Position numbers and translations under genes: made by a program. The notes below the pieces were generated by a model. The model was not told where the DNA came from. It worked only from the letters and a program-made list of their open reading frames with translations, and did not search any database. A stretch of DNA of 64,000 nt from Rhizobium sp. (lineage in GTDB: Bacteria; Pseudomonadota; Alphaproteobacteria; Rhizobiales; Rhizobiaceae). The stretch is from positions 682,627 through 746,626 of the forward strand of contig PEKW01000006.1 in assembly GCA_002796995.1 (NCBI GenBank), given 5' to 3'. Shown here one piece after another: positions 45,916 through 55,029 of this stretch (positions are counted from its first letter, which is position 1; the number at the start of each line of letters is the position of its first letter).

Positions 45916-46920
45916 CTAGTGGCGGATGCGCGGGTTGATCAGGCCGTAGAGCAGATCAACGATGAGATTGACGACCATGATGATGCCGGCGATCAGCAAC
46001 AGGCCGCCCTGGATCACCGGATAGTCGCGGCGGAACACGCTGTCGACCATCCACTTGCCGATGCCCGGCCAGGAGAAGATCGTCTCGGTCAGGATGGCGC
46101 CGGCAAGCATGACGCCGATCTGCAGGCCGATCGTGGTGATGACCGGGATCATGGCGTTGCGGAGCGCATGCAGCCCGACGACGCGCAGCGGCGACAGGCC
46201 CTTGGCGCGCGCCGTGCGGATATAGTCCTCAGAGAGGACTTCCAGCATGGCCGAGCGGGTCTGGCGGGCGATGACGGCAAGCGGGATGGTGGCCAGCACG
46301 ATCGACGGCAGGGCGAGATGGCTGAGCGCCGACGCGAAGGCGCCCTTCTGGCCCGACAGCAGCGAGTCGATCAGCATGAAGCCGGTGACCGGCGGAAAGA
46401 AGAACATCAGCGAGATACGGCCTGACACCGGCGTCCATTGCAGCATGCCGGAGAACAGGATCATCAGCAGCAGGCCCCACCAGAAGATCGGCATGGAATA
46501 ACCCACGAGGGCGACGCCCATGACCGACTGGTCGAAGAAGGATCCGCGCTTGATCGCCGCGATCACGCCGGCGGGAATGCCGAGCACGATGGCGATGATG
46601 ATGGCACACAGCGACAATTCCACCGTCGCCGGGAACAGCGCCAGGAACTGGTCGAGGATCGGCGACTTGGAAACGATGGATGTGCCGAAATCGCCGGTGA
46701 GCACGCCGCCCAGGTAGTCGAAATATTGAATGACGATGGGCCGGTCGAGACCAAGATGCGCACTGATCTCGGCGTGCCGTTCGGGCGACATCACACGCTC
46801 GCCCGACAGAAGGGCGACCGGATCGCCCGGCAGAAGACGGATGAAGGCGAAGGCGATGACGGAAACCCCGATGAAGGTCGGGATCAGTACGGCGATCCGC
46901 CGCAAGAGAAAGCCAAACAT
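45916..46920 (-). CDS. dppB: Dipeptide ABC transporter permease DppB
   Basis: A 334-residue permease with six membrane segments. It starts FGFLLRRIAVLIPTFIGVSVIAF and carries the RLLPGDPVALLSGERVMSPE loop near 28-47 and EAA loop SEDYIRTARAKGLSPLRV near 222. ATG 46920 begins the first membrane helix. The gap upstream to dppA (186 bp) holds a stem-loop at 47055-47087. Confidence 0.92.
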   Translation of the reverse strand: MFGFLLRRIAVLIPTFIGVSVIAFAFIRLLPGDPVALLSGERVMSPERHAEISAHLGLDRPIVIQYFDYLGGVLTGDFGTSIVSKSPILDQFLALFPATVELSLCAIIIAIVLGIPAGVIAAIKRGSFFDQSVMGVALVGYSMPIFWWGLLLMILFSGMLQWTPVSGRISLMFFFPPVTGFMLIDSLLSGQKGAFASALSHLALPSIVLATIPLAVIARQTRSAMLEVLSEDYIRTARAKGLSPLRVVGLHALRNAMIPVITTIGLQIGVMLAGAILTETIFSWPGIGKWMVDSVFRRDYPVIQGGLLLIAGIIMVVNLIVDLLYGLINPRIRH

Positions 46921-47054
46921 GATGGACCTGCTGTTGTTCTTCTTGGAGGTCTGTGGTCGCTGTAAACGCAGCGGGCGTATCATGACCCGGACGATCTTTG
47001 ATCCGTTCCGGGCGTTCACGGGCCAACCGTGACTATCGGTCGTTCGTAATGCAA

Positions 47055-47087
47055 TTGCCGCGGGACAGGCAAGCTGTCCCGCGGCAA
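47055..47087 (-). promoter_or_regulatory. Stem-loop between dppA and dppB
   Basis: A 14-bp perfect stem (47055-47068 with 47074-47087) around a 5-nt loop, 19 bp after the dppA stop. On the minus strand it has only a TTG after the stem, so it is more likely a partial terminator or 3'-end stabiliser that favours dppA over the permease genes. Confidence 0.62.
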
Positions 47088-47106
47088 AATTCATCAGGAT
47101 CGACCG

Positions 47107-48705
47107 TTACTCGGCGATATCCACGTTTTCGAAGGTGAAGTCACCGAGCGGGCTCTGGACGAAGCCCGAGACTTCCTTGCGCATCGGAACGACGGACAGG
47201 GAGTGGTCGATGGTGGCCCACGGAGCTTCGCGCTTGAAGATCAGCTGGGCTTCTTCGTAGAGCTTGGTGCGTTCGGCCTGGTCGGACGTGACCTTGGCCT
47301 TCTTCACCAGTGCATTGAACTCCTCGTTGCACCACTGAGCGCGGTTGTTGCCGCCGACGGCTTCGCAGCCGAGCAGCGTGTCGAGGAAGTTGTCCGGATC
47401 GCCGTTGTCGCCGGTCCAGCCGAGCATGACGGCGCCGTCACGATCCTTGGCCTTCGAACGGTCGAGATATTCGGCCCATTCGTAGGAAACGATCTCGACC
47501 TTGACGCCGACCTTGGCGAAGTCGTCCTGCATGATTTCAGCCGCACGGCGGGCGTTCAGCATGTAGGGACGCGAAACCGGCATGGCCCAGATCTTCATCG
47601 AGAGATCCTTGACGCCGGCTGCTTCGAGTTCCTTCTTGGCAGCGTCGAGATCGTAGGCGTCGTCCTGGGTCGCGTCGTTGTAGGACCACATGGTCGGCGG
47701 GATCGGGTTCTTGGCAGGCGTCGCCATGCCCTGGAACACGGCGTCGACGATGGCGGGCTTGTTGATCGCCTTGTTCAGCGCCTTGCGGACTTCCGGCTTG
47801 TCGAACGGAGCCTGGGTCGTGTTGTAGGCGAGATAGGCGACGTTCAGGCCCTCCTGTTCCATGACGGTCAGGGTCGGGTCGGTCTTCATCGCGGCAACGT
47901 CGGCAGCGTTCGGGAACGGCATCAGGTGGCATTCGCCGGCCTTGAGCTTCTGGTAACGAACGGCAGCGTCGGTGGTGATGGCGAAGACGAGATCGTCGAT
48001 CTTCGGAGCGCCGCCCCAGTAGTCGGCGTTCTTCTTGTAGCGGATGACGGCGTCCTGCTGGTAGCCGACGAAGATGAACGGACCGGTGCCGACCGGCATC
48101 TGGTTCAGCTGTTCCTTCTTGCCATCGGCTTCGAGCTTGTCGGCATATTCCTTCGAAACGATCGAGGCGAAGGGCATGGCGAGGTTGGCGAGGAACGGCG
48201 CTTCCGGACGGTTCAGCGTGAACTTGACGGTCAGGTCATCGACCTTTTCGATCGACTTGATCAGTTCCGGGAAGCCCATGCCGGCGGCATATTCCCACGA
48301 GGTACCGGCGACGTACTGGGCCCACGGATGGTCGGCCTTGATCTGGCGCTCGAGCGAGAAAATGACGTCGTCCGCGTTCAGCTCGCGGCTCGGGGTGAAG
48401 AATTCGGTGGTATGGAACTTGACGCCCGGACGCAGCTTGAAGGTGTATTCGGTGCCTTCGGCATTGACTTCATAGCTTTCCGCCAGACCGGCTTCCGCTT
48501 CGGTCGTGCCGGGCTTGAATTCCATCAGGCGGCTGTAGACCGGATGTGCCGAGGCATCGAAGGTGGTGCCGGCGGTGTACATACCCGGATCGAAGCCTTC
48601 CGGCGAGCCTTCCGAGCAGTAGACGAAGGTCTTGGCGCTTGCGGCGCTGGAAAGGAAGGTGGCCGCGAGCAGAGCCGCTGCGGCAAAACCGAACTTGTAC
48701 TTCAT
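47107..48705 (-). CDS. dppA: Dipeptide ABC transporter substrate-binding protein DppA
   Basis: A 532-residue family 5 periplasmic binding protein. The signal peptide spans residues 1-24 (ending SSAASA). The mature protein starts KTFVYCSEGSPEGFDPGMYTAGTT-like, the DppA hallmark, followed by LAESYEVNAEGTEYTFKLR and GVKFHTTEFFTP. GWTGDNGDPDNFLDTLLGC near 430 is also typical of dipeptide-binding proteins. AAAGGGGAGA precedes the ATG at 48705. It is the first gene of dppABCDF. Confidence 0.95.
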   Translation of the reverse strand: MKYKFGFAAAALLAATFLSSAASAKTFVYCSEGSPEGFDPGMYTAGTTFDASAHPVYSRLMEFKPGTTEAEAGLAESYEVNAEGTEYTFKLRPGVKFHTTEFFTPSRELNADDVIFSLERQIKADHPWAQYVAGTSWEYAAGMGFPELIKSIEKVDDLTVKFTLNRPEAPFLANLAMPFASIVSKEYADKLEADGKKEQLNQMPVGTGPFIFVGYQQDAVIRYKKNADYWGGAPKIDDLVFAITTDAAVRYQKLKAGECHLMPFPNAADVAAMKTDPTLTVMEQEGLNVAYLAYNTTQAPFDKPEVRKALNKAINKPAIVDAVFQGMATPAKNPIPPTMWSYNDATQDDAYDLDAAKKELEAAGVKDLSMKIWAMPVSRPYMLNARRAAEIMQDDFAKVGVKVEIVSYEWAEYLDRSKAKDRDGAVMLGWTGDNGDPDNFLDTLLGCEAVGGNNRAQWCNEEFNALVKKAKVTSDQAERTKLYEEAQLIFKREAPWATIDHSLSVVPMRKEVSGFVQSPLGDFTFENVDIAE

Positions 48706-49129
48706 GACATTCTCCCCTTTGCGCTTATCCGGCCGAGCCGGATGCGCTGGTTTCTGTACTGAACGGCGCGCCCCAAAATCGCGCCATGGTTTTAAGTCCG
48801 TGATGTCCACCACGAAGCCCGGAGTCGTCCGAACAGAGCCAGATCGGGCATCCGAAGCGCTTGCGCTCCCTCGCCCGCTGGCCGTGATCGTCGACACACT
48901 CCTTTCGTCTTATCGGTTGTTGCACGCTTGTAAAGAGACTTTCTGCCTCAATTTTGCTGCATGTTGGACAATTTTTTGTAATCTCGCGGTTTCTTTGGAA
49001 GTTTCGCAGTGCAGCAAATCGCCGACAAACGAAAGCGAATCGAACTTCGGCGATATGCCCCATCCGCCAAGGCGCGGGCGGCCTTGCGGTCCGGATCGAT
49101 ATGCAGAGGCACGGCCGGGTTGCGGAAGG
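48706..49129 (-). promoter_or_regulatory. Intergenic region upstream of dppA
   Basis: This 424-bp stretch has no gene that I can support. Its middle (48905-49020) is clearly less GC-rich than its flanks. TTTGCTGCA (48953-48961) and TGCAGCAAA (49010-49018) form a perfect 9-bp inverted repeat 48 bp apart, possible operator half-sites. The dppA promoter is expected here, but no clear -35/-10 pair can be fixed by eye. Confidence 0.45.
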
Positions 49130-50017
49130 TCAGGCTTGGGCGGGCGCCAGGCGCTTGGCGCGGATTTCGCGCCAGACGGTGAAGATGCCGGCACCGACGA
49201 CGATCAGCGATCCGAACCACACATTGGCCGACAAGTGCTCGCCGAACAGCAGGACGGCGATGAAGCACGCAATCACCAGGTGCAGATAGCTGAACGGCTG
49301 GACCAGCACCGCATCGAGATGGTCGAGCGCCTTGATCAGACAATAGTGGCTGATCATTCCGGTGCAGCAGAGCGCGGCCATCCAGCCCCAGTCCGCGGGC
49401 GCCATCGGCTCCCAGGCGAAGGGGCCGACGAAGGACATGGCCACCGCACCGACGGCACCGATGTAGAAGAAACTGGTCATCGGCGGATCGCTGCGGGCGA
49501 CGAGTCGGGTGGCAAGGGCGTATCCGGCCAGCATGAATGCATTGAGCACGGCCAGAAGCAGGATCGGATCGAAGATCCCGGCATCCGGCTTCAGGATGAA
49601 CATCACGCCGACGAAGCCGGCACCGATCGCCAGCCAGCGGCGCCAGCCGACGTGTTCGCCGAGCACCGGCACGGAGAGGGCAGCGACCAGCAGCGGGGTC
49701 GCGGCGAAGATCGCCTGGGAATGGGCAAGCCCGACCAGCCAGAAGCAGAAGATCGCGGTGACGATCTGGGTCGCCAGCAACAGGCCGCGAAAGACCTGGA
49801 GATACGGCCGGGTGGTCGTCATCGCCATCTTCAGGCCGCCGGGCGCGCGCATGGCCAGCGCCACGGCAAAAGCGCCGAAGGCCCAGTAGCGGATCATGGT
49901 GATCATCACCGGCGAATAGCTCTGGCCCAGATGCTTCGAAATGGCGTCCTGCGCTGCGAAGATGACATAGGTGGCAAGGGCGAAGAGGTAGCCCGCTCGG
50001 TCTGATTTGATGCGCAA
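49130..50017 (-). CDS. EamA/DMT-family transporter
   Basis: A 295-residue inner-membrane protein with ten hydrophobic segments arranged as two EamA repeats (starting GYLFALATYVIFAAQDAISK and LLLAVLNAFMLAGYALATR). The conserved Pro/Glu ends of the fourth and ninth helices (LSVPVLGEHVGWRRW, FIAVLLFGEHLSANVW) are visible. DMT exporters move metabolites such as amino acids out of the cell, and the substrate is unknown. The start is a TTG at 50017 without a strong ribosome-binding site, so the exact start is uncertain. It is downstream of two thiolases (91-bp gap). Confidence 0.85.
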   Translation of the reverse strand: MRIKSDRAGYLFALATYVIFAAQDAISKHLGQSYSPVMITMIRYWAFGAFAVALAMRAPGGLKMAMTTTRPYLQVFRGLLLATQIVTAIFCFWLVGLAHSQAIFAATPLLVAALSVPVLGEHVGWRRWLAIGAGFVGVMFILKPDAGIFDPILLLAVLNAFMLAGYALATRLVARSDPPMTSFFYIGAVGAVAMSFVGPFAWEPMAPADWGWMAALCCTGMISHYCLIKALDHLDAVLVQPFSYLHLVIACFIAVLLFGEHLSANVWFGSLIVVGAGIFTVWREIRAKRLAPAQA

Positions 50018-50108
50018 CTGCAGTCTGTCCCTGCGACTTGGAAAGGCGTTCAGTAGAGGAGGAAGGCGAAAAGCCGCAATCCCTCGGTTGGTAGGTAGCG
50101 TTTCCGCG

Positions 50109-51296
50109 TCAGCAGAGTTCGACGGCAGTGGCGGTCGCCTCGCCGCCGCCGATGCACAGCGTCGCCATGCCGCGCTTCAATCCATGGCGACGGAGCGCCG
50201 CCAGCAGCGTGACCATGACGCGGGCGCCAGAGGCGCCGATCGGATGGCCGAGCGCACAGGCCCCGCCATGCACGTTGACCTTGTCATGCGGCAGGTCGAG
50301 GTCGCGCATCGCCGCCATGGCGACGACGGCGAAGGCCTCGTTGATCTCGAACAGGTCGACGTCCTTCAGCGACCAGCCGGTTCGCTCGGAGAGCTTTTGC
50401 AAGGCGCCGATGGGTGCCGTGGCGAAGAGACCGGGCGCCTGGGCATGGGTGGCATGGCCGCGAATGACCGCCAGCGGCGTCAGACCGGAAGCCTCGGCGC
50501 GAGAACGGCGCATCAGCACGAGGGCTGCGGCCCCATCCGAAATCGAACTGGAATTGGCGGCCGTCACCGTGCCGCCCTCGCGAAAGGCGGGCTTGAGCGT
50601 CGGGATCTTGTCGCGCTTGGCCTTGCCCGGCTGTTCATCGCGGTCGACCACCTGCTCGGCCTTGCCGGTGCGCACCGTGACAGGTACGACCTCTTCCTGG
50701 AAGGCGCCGGTGTCGATCGCCTTCACCGCCCGGTCGAGCGAGGCGATCGCGTATTCGTCCTGCGCTTCGCGGGTGAACTGATAGGCCTCGGCGCAGTCCT
50801 CGGCGAAGGTCCCCATCAGCCGGCCCTTGTCATAGGCGTCTTCCAGTCCGTCGAGGAACATGTGATCGATGACCCGCCCGTGACCGAGACGGTAGCCGCC
50901 GCGCGCGCGGTCGAGCAGGTAAGGGGCGTTGGTCATGCTCTCCATGCCGCCGGCGACGCAGATCTGCGCACTGCCGGCGAGGATCAGGTCATGGGCCAGC
51001 ATCGCCGCCTTCATGCCCGAGCCGCACATCTTGTTGACCGTGGTCGCGCCCGTCGAGAACGGCAAGCCGGCGCCAAGTGCGGCCTGGCGCGCCGGCGCCT
51101 GTCCCTGCCCTGCGGGCAGCACGCAGCCGAAGACCACTTCGTCGACTGCATCGGCCGGTACGCCGGCGCGCTCGAGCGCCGCGCGGATTGCCGCCGCGCC
51201 GAGTTCGGAGGCCGTCATTGCGGCGAGCGCGCCCTGGAAACCGCCCATCGGCGTGCGGGCGGAACCAACGATGACGACCGGATCGTCGATGACCAT
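50109..51296 (-). CDS. Acetyl-CoA C-acyltransferase (thiolase)
   Basis: A 395-residue thiolase with the acyl-accepting Cys in NKMCGSGMKAA near 91, the catalytic His in HGGACALGHPIGASG near 350 and the second Cys in CIGGGEATA near 384. ATG 51296 follows AGGGAGAG. It catalyses the reversible condensation or cleavage of acyl-CoA with acetyl-CoA. It is one of two adjacent thiolases (70 bp apart), on the strand opposite the galB-C-D operon. A link to aromatic or fatty-acid catabolism is inferred from neighbours only. Confidence 0.9.
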   Translation of the reverse strand: MVIDDPVVIVGSARTPMGGFQGALAAMTASELGAAAIRAALERAGVPADAVDEVVFGCVLPAGQGQAPARQAALGAGLPFSTGATTVNKMCGSGMKAAMLAHDLILAGSAQICVAGGMESMTNAPYLLDRARGGYRLGHGRVIDHMFLDGLEDAYDKGRLMGTFAEDCAEAYQFTREAQDEYAIASLDRAVKAIDTGAFQEEVVPVTVRTGKAEQVVDRDEQPGKAKRDKIPTLKPAFREGGTVTAANSSSISDGAAALVLMRRSRAEASGLTPLAVIRGHATHAQAPGLFATAPIGALQKLSERTGWSLKDVDLFEINEAFAVVAMAAMRDLDLPHDKVNVHGGACALGHPIGASGARVMVTLLAALRRHGLKRGMATLCIGGGEATATAVELC

Positions 51297-51366
51297 GTCA
51301 CTCTCCCTAGTCAACATCCAAGACACTTACCACATCGACCGACGCGTCAGACGCCGACCCGGCGGG

Positions 51367-52557
51367 TCAGCCGTGCGCCGGGTTCTCGACGATCACCGCG
51401 ATGCCTTGCCCGCCGCCGATGCACATGGTGGCGAGGCCATAACGTCCGCCGGTGCGCATGAGTTCATAGATCGTCTTGATCAGGATGATCGCACCCGATG
51501 CGCCGACCGGGTGGCCAAGCGCGATCGCGCCGCCGTTCGGATTGACCTTTTCCGGCGTAAAGCCGAGTTCCGCCGAAACGGCACAGGCCTGCACGGCAAA
51601 GGCTTCGTTCGATTCGATGACGTCGATATCGGAGACCTTGAGGCCCGCCCGCGACAGCGCCTGCTTGACGGCCGGCACGGGACCAAGACCCATCACCTCG
51701 GGGGCGACGCCGCCAAGGCCATAAGCGACGATGCGGGCAAGCTGCCGGACGCCCCGCGCAGCCGCCACGCCCTCTTCCATGAGCACCACCGCGGCGCCGG
51801 CGTCGTTGATGCCGCTGGCATTGCCGGCCGTGACCGTGCCCTCCTTTCGGAAGGCGGGGCGGAGCTTCGCCAGGTCTTCGGGCTTCACATCGGCGCGCAC
51901 ATGCTCGTCGGTGTCGAAAACGAACTCCTTGCGGCCCTGCTTGACGGTGAGCGGCAGGATCTGCTCGGCGAAGCGGCCCTCGGCAATGGCATGCGCCGCA
52001 CGCTTGTGGGATTCCAGAGCGAAGGCATCCTGGGCGGCGCGATCGATACCCGTCCGCTCGGAAATGTTCTCGGCGGTTATCCCCATATGGCCGTTGCCGA
52101 AGGGATCGGTGAGCGCGCCGATCATCATGTCGATGGCGAGCGTGTCGCCCATCTTCTGGCCGTGCCGGGCCTGGGTGAGCAGGTGGCCGGCCCGGCTCAT
52201 GCTTTCCGCACCGCCGGCGAGCGTGATGTCGGCATTGCCGAGAATGATCTGCTCGGCAGCGGTGACGATCGCCTGAAGGCCCGAGCCGCAAAGGCGGTTG
52301 AGCGTCAGCGCCGGCGCGGTTTCCGGCACGCCGGCGCGGATCGCGGCGACGCGGGAAATATACATATCCTCGGGAGCGGTATGAATGACATGGCCGAACA
52401 CCGTCTGGCCGATGTCGGTCGGCGAAATGCCGGCGCGAGCAATCGCCTCGCGGGCCACGTTGGCGGCGAGGTCGCAGGGCGAGATTCCCGCAAGGGAACC
52501 ACCGAAGTCGCCGATGGCGGTGCGAACGCCCGAGGCGATGACAACTGTTCTGCTCAT
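51367..52557 (-). CDS. bktB: Beta-ketothiolase, BktB-like
   Basis: A 396-residue thiolase with the nucleophilic Cys in NRLCGSGLQAIV near 90, His in NPNGGAIALGHPVGASG near 347 and Cys in TMCIGGGQGIAV near 378. From SGVRTAIGDFGGSL at the start to TFDTDEHVR-like KEFVFDTDEHVRAD near 215, it follows Ralstonia BktB closely. BktB accepts longer ketoacyl-CoAs than PhaA. It lies upstream of the other thiolase and 254 bp from the double-HTH LysR gene. The substrate here is unknown; beta-ketoadipyl-CoA or a polyhydroxyalkanoate precursor is possible. Confidence 0.88.
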   Translation of the reverse strand: MSRTVVIASGVRTAIGDFGGSLAGISPCDLAANVAREAIARAGISPTDIGQTVFGHVIHTAPEDMYISRVAAIRAGVPETAPALTLNRLCGSGLQAIVTAAEQIILGNADITLAGGAESMSRAGHLLTQARHGQKMGDTLAIDMMIGALTDPFGNGHMGITAENISERTGIDRAAQDAFALESHKRAAHAIAEGRFAEQILPLTVKQGRKEFVFDTDEHVRADVKPEDLAKLRPAFRKEGTVTAGNASGINDAGAAVVLMEEGVAAARGVRQLARIVAYGLGGVAPEVMGLGPVPAVKQALSRAGLKVSDIDVIESNEAFAVQACAVSAELGFTPEKVNPNGGAIALGHPVGASGAIILIKTIYELMRTGGRYGLATMCIGGGQGIAVIVENPAHG

Positions 52558-52811
52558 GGTCCTGTCCTTCTCCCGATGCCCGCTGGCGGGCTGAAAACCT
52601 GATCCCGACGGCGACCCGCGATCAACGCGTCGCTCGTCCCTGCCATTGGCCGTACATCCTCCAAGCCCCGGCCCGCAAGCCCCGAAACCTTGTCATCGGT
52701 TTCGCGGGCCCTGAAGATCCGAGCAATGGGAGGGGATCTCGTTCGCGGGGCGTCTCAGGTGTCCTCAAGAGGAGAAGACGCATGGTGACATAAGGCGCCG
52801 GGCAGGCCGTC

Positions 52812-53990
52812 TCAGCCGGCGCCGGGCGCCACTTCGGCGACCAGTCGGAGCATCAGGCTCTGCGCCGACGTCGGCCGCCAGTACTCCCGGTAGGTGAGTC
52901 CGATCGGGCGCACGAGATGGTCCGTCGGATAGGTGAGCGAAATAAGCAGCTCGTGATCGCATTCGCGCTGCGACTGGTGCCGCGACAGGCAGCCGAGATG
53001 CTCGCTCTCGTTCAGGAGCTCGCGCATCAGCAGAAGCGATCCGGACTCGATCAGTCGCCGCGGCGGTTCCTTGCCGGCCGAAGTGAAGATCGTCTCGAAC
53101 TGCTCCCGTGTCGGCGTGCCGAGACGCGGAACGACCCAAGGATAACCCAGCAGATCCTCGACGGTGATATCGGTCCGCGAAGCGAGCGGATGATCCGGCC
53201 CGGCAAGCAGGGCCAGCCGATCGTCGAACAGCCGCTGCTGCACCACATCGCCGATCGGCGCCGGTTCGCGCAACGCACCGACGAGAAAATCGATCGCGCC
53301 GCGCCGAAGCGCTCCAAGCAGTTCGTCATAGGGGCCGTCGTGGATGCGCACCGGATAGGTCGGCTGCTGCTGGCGAAAGCGCGCAAGCGCCCGCGGCAGC
53401 AGGACGGACCGCGCCAGAGGCATGGCCCCAATGACGATCGCCCCGGCTTCCCCGCCATTGAACTCGGCCAGCTCCGCATCGGCCTGATCGAACTCGTAGA
53501 TCGCCAGCCGGGCCGCCTGGGCCAGCGCCTGGCAGAGCCGCGTCGGCAGGATGCCGAAGGAGGTGCGCTCGAACAGGCTGCGCGCCGCCTCCTGCTCTAT
53601 CTGGGTGACGGCGCGATGCACGGTCGGTTGGGCAAGGCCGAGGCGGCGGGCGGCCAACGTGAAATTCTCGCTCTCGCTGACCGCGACCAGAGCCTGGAGC
53701 TGTGCGAAGCTCAACGACAAACGCAACCTCGGCGAGATGTCGTTCAGCACCGGATCGAGCAGGGCGAAGGCGCTTTCCACGCGGGCAAGGAGAACCTCGC
53801 CACGCGGCGTGAGGAAGAATCCGTGGCGGCTGCGCTCGAACAGCGCTCCGCCGGTCTCGCGCTCGAGCTTGTTGATCGCCTGGGTCACGGCTGGCTGCGA
53901 GATGTGCCATCTCTCCGAAGTGAGCGTGAGCGATTTCAGTTCCGCAACCCCGGCAAACAGCCGAAGGTGTCTGAGGTTTCGCGAGATCAT
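52812..53990 (-). CDS. LysR-family regulator with two tandem HTH domains
   Basis: A 392-residue regulator, longer than the usual 300. Residues about 7-80 form a full LysR winged helix-turn-helix (LRHLRLFAGVAELKSLTLTS, then SQPAVTQAINKLE). Residues about 94-163 form a second one (FAQLQALVAVSESENFTLAA, then AQPTVHRAVTQIE). The LysR effector-binding domain follows from about 172 (GAIVIGAMPLARSVLLP) to 375. The gene overlaps the DUF1932-type dehydrogenase stop by 4 bp. It is likely to control the divergent galB operon and this leftward operon. A fused duplication or a distinct subfamily are the two explanations. Confidence 0.88.
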   Translation of the reverse strand: MISRNLRHLRLFAGVAELKSLTLTSERWHISQPAVTQAINKLERETGGALFERSRHGFFLTPRGEVLLARVESAFALLDPVLNDISPRLRLSLSFAQLQALVAVSESENFTLAARRLGLAQPTVHRAVTQIEQEAARSLFERTSFGILPTRLCQALAQAARLAIYEFDQADAELAEFNGGEAGAIVIGAMPLARSVLLPRALARFRQQQPTYPVRIHDGPYDELLGALRRGAIDFLVGALREPAPIGDVVQQRLFDDRLALLAGPDHPLASRTDITVEDLLGYPWVVPRLGTPTREQFETIFTSAGKEPPRRLIESGSLLLMRELLNESEHLGCLSRHQSQRECDHELLISLTYPTDHLVRPIGLTYREYWRPTSAQSLMLRLVAEVAPGAG

Positions 53991-54874
53991 AGAATGCCCA
54001 AGACCGCATCGCTTCGCCGCGCCAGGTCATCCTCCCCGGGATCGATATCGAGCGACGATACCAGCCTCTGCCATTCGACGGTGCCCCGGCTCATCCAGTC
54101 GGGCAGACCGAGGCCGCACAGGGTGGCACAGACCTCCTCGACCTCGGCGGCGCGCCGCGCGCCATGCACCATCATACGCTCCAGATTGTAGGAACCCCGC
54201 GCGCGCCAGTCGATGCCGGGATCGGACGCCTGGAGCGATGCGAGGACCGCATCCTCCACGCCGGCCCGCCGCGCTGCGAGGAGGCATTCCGTCGTCAGCG
54301 CCTCCAGCCCCTTGATCATGACGGAGCGCAACATCTTGATGCTCGATGCATCGCCGACCTTCGGACCGGACACACTCGGTCGCATACCCAGCCGTTTGAT
54401 GAGAACCGCGGCCTGAGCCGCGTTCGGACCGGCGAGCAGCAGCGGCACTTCATGACGCTTGGGATAGACCGGTGCCATGACGGCGACATCGACATAGCGG
54501 CCGCCCGCGGCCTCGATGAGCACGGCCGCCTGCTGCTTGGTCTGCGGCGCACAGGAATTGCAGTCGAGCCAGAGAGCACCGTGCGCCAGATGCGGCGCGC
54601 AGGCCCGCGCCGCCTCGAGCGCCTGGTCCGCCGTCACCACGCTGAAGATCAGGCCTGCGCCCTCAAGCGCCTTCTTCGTGTCGGCGGCCGGCTCCACACC
54701 GGCACTTGCGCAGCGTTCCAGAACCGGTCCGGCGATCCCGGCATCCTGCAGTTTCACGTCATAGGCTCTCGGTCGGAAAGCTGGCGGGGGAAACCAACCG
54801 GAGGCAAAGGCGTGGCCCGCCTCGCCGAACCCCACCAGAGCGATACCGGGAAAATCATCCACAATCTCGGGCAT
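53987..54874 (-). CDS. DUF1932-type NAD(P)-dependent dehydrogenase
   Basis: A 295-residue protein of the beta-hydroxyacid dehydrogenase class. The Rossmann motif is ALVGFGEAGHAFASGW near 12-27, then LDCNSCAPQTKQQAAVL near 103 and DVAVMAPVYPKRHEVPLLLAG near 128. A C-terminal helical domain with SIKMLRSVMIKGLEALTTEC near 178 carries the catalytic-type Lys. The C-terminal half matches the DUF1932 pattern. It is divergent from galB by 155 bp and overlaps the double-HTH LysR gene. Its role is unknown; by context it might oxidise or reduce a hydroxy- or keto-diacid of the oxalomesaconate pathway. Confidence 0.8.
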   Translation of the reverse strand: MPEIVDDFPGIALVGFGEAGHAFASGWFPPPAFRPRAYDVKLQDAGIAGPVLERCASAGVEPAADTKKALEGAGLIFSVVTADQALEAARACAPHLAHGALWLDCNSCAPQTKQQAAVLIEAAGGRYVDVAVMAPVYPKRHEVPLLLAGPNAAQAAVLIKRLGMRPSVSGPKVGDASSIKMLRSVMIKGLEALTTECLLAARRAGVEDAVLASLQASDPGIDWRARGSYNLERMMVHGARRAAEVEEVCATLCGLGLPDWMSRGTVEWQRLVSSLDIDPGEDDLARRSDAVLGIL

Positions 54875-55029
54875 CTGAACCCCGCCTTTCTGTGGGACGA
54901 CTGTGGCAAATCCCGCCAGTCAATACCAGACCCTATAGCCTGAACTTATGGAGTGTCTTTGCCTTTCGATTTGATCTGACGCCCTGGGGGTAGCATGCCT
55001 AGTAGTCCAAGGATCAGGGAGGCACGACG
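54875..55029. promoter_or_regulatory. Divergent promoter region galB / DUF1932 dehydrogenase
   Basis: A 155-bp divergent spacer, AT-richer around 54925-54975. It must carry promoters for both operons and presumably the site of the LysR-like regulator, but no clean T-N11-A palindrome stands out. GGGAGG at 55016-55021 precedes the galB start. Confidence 0.5.
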
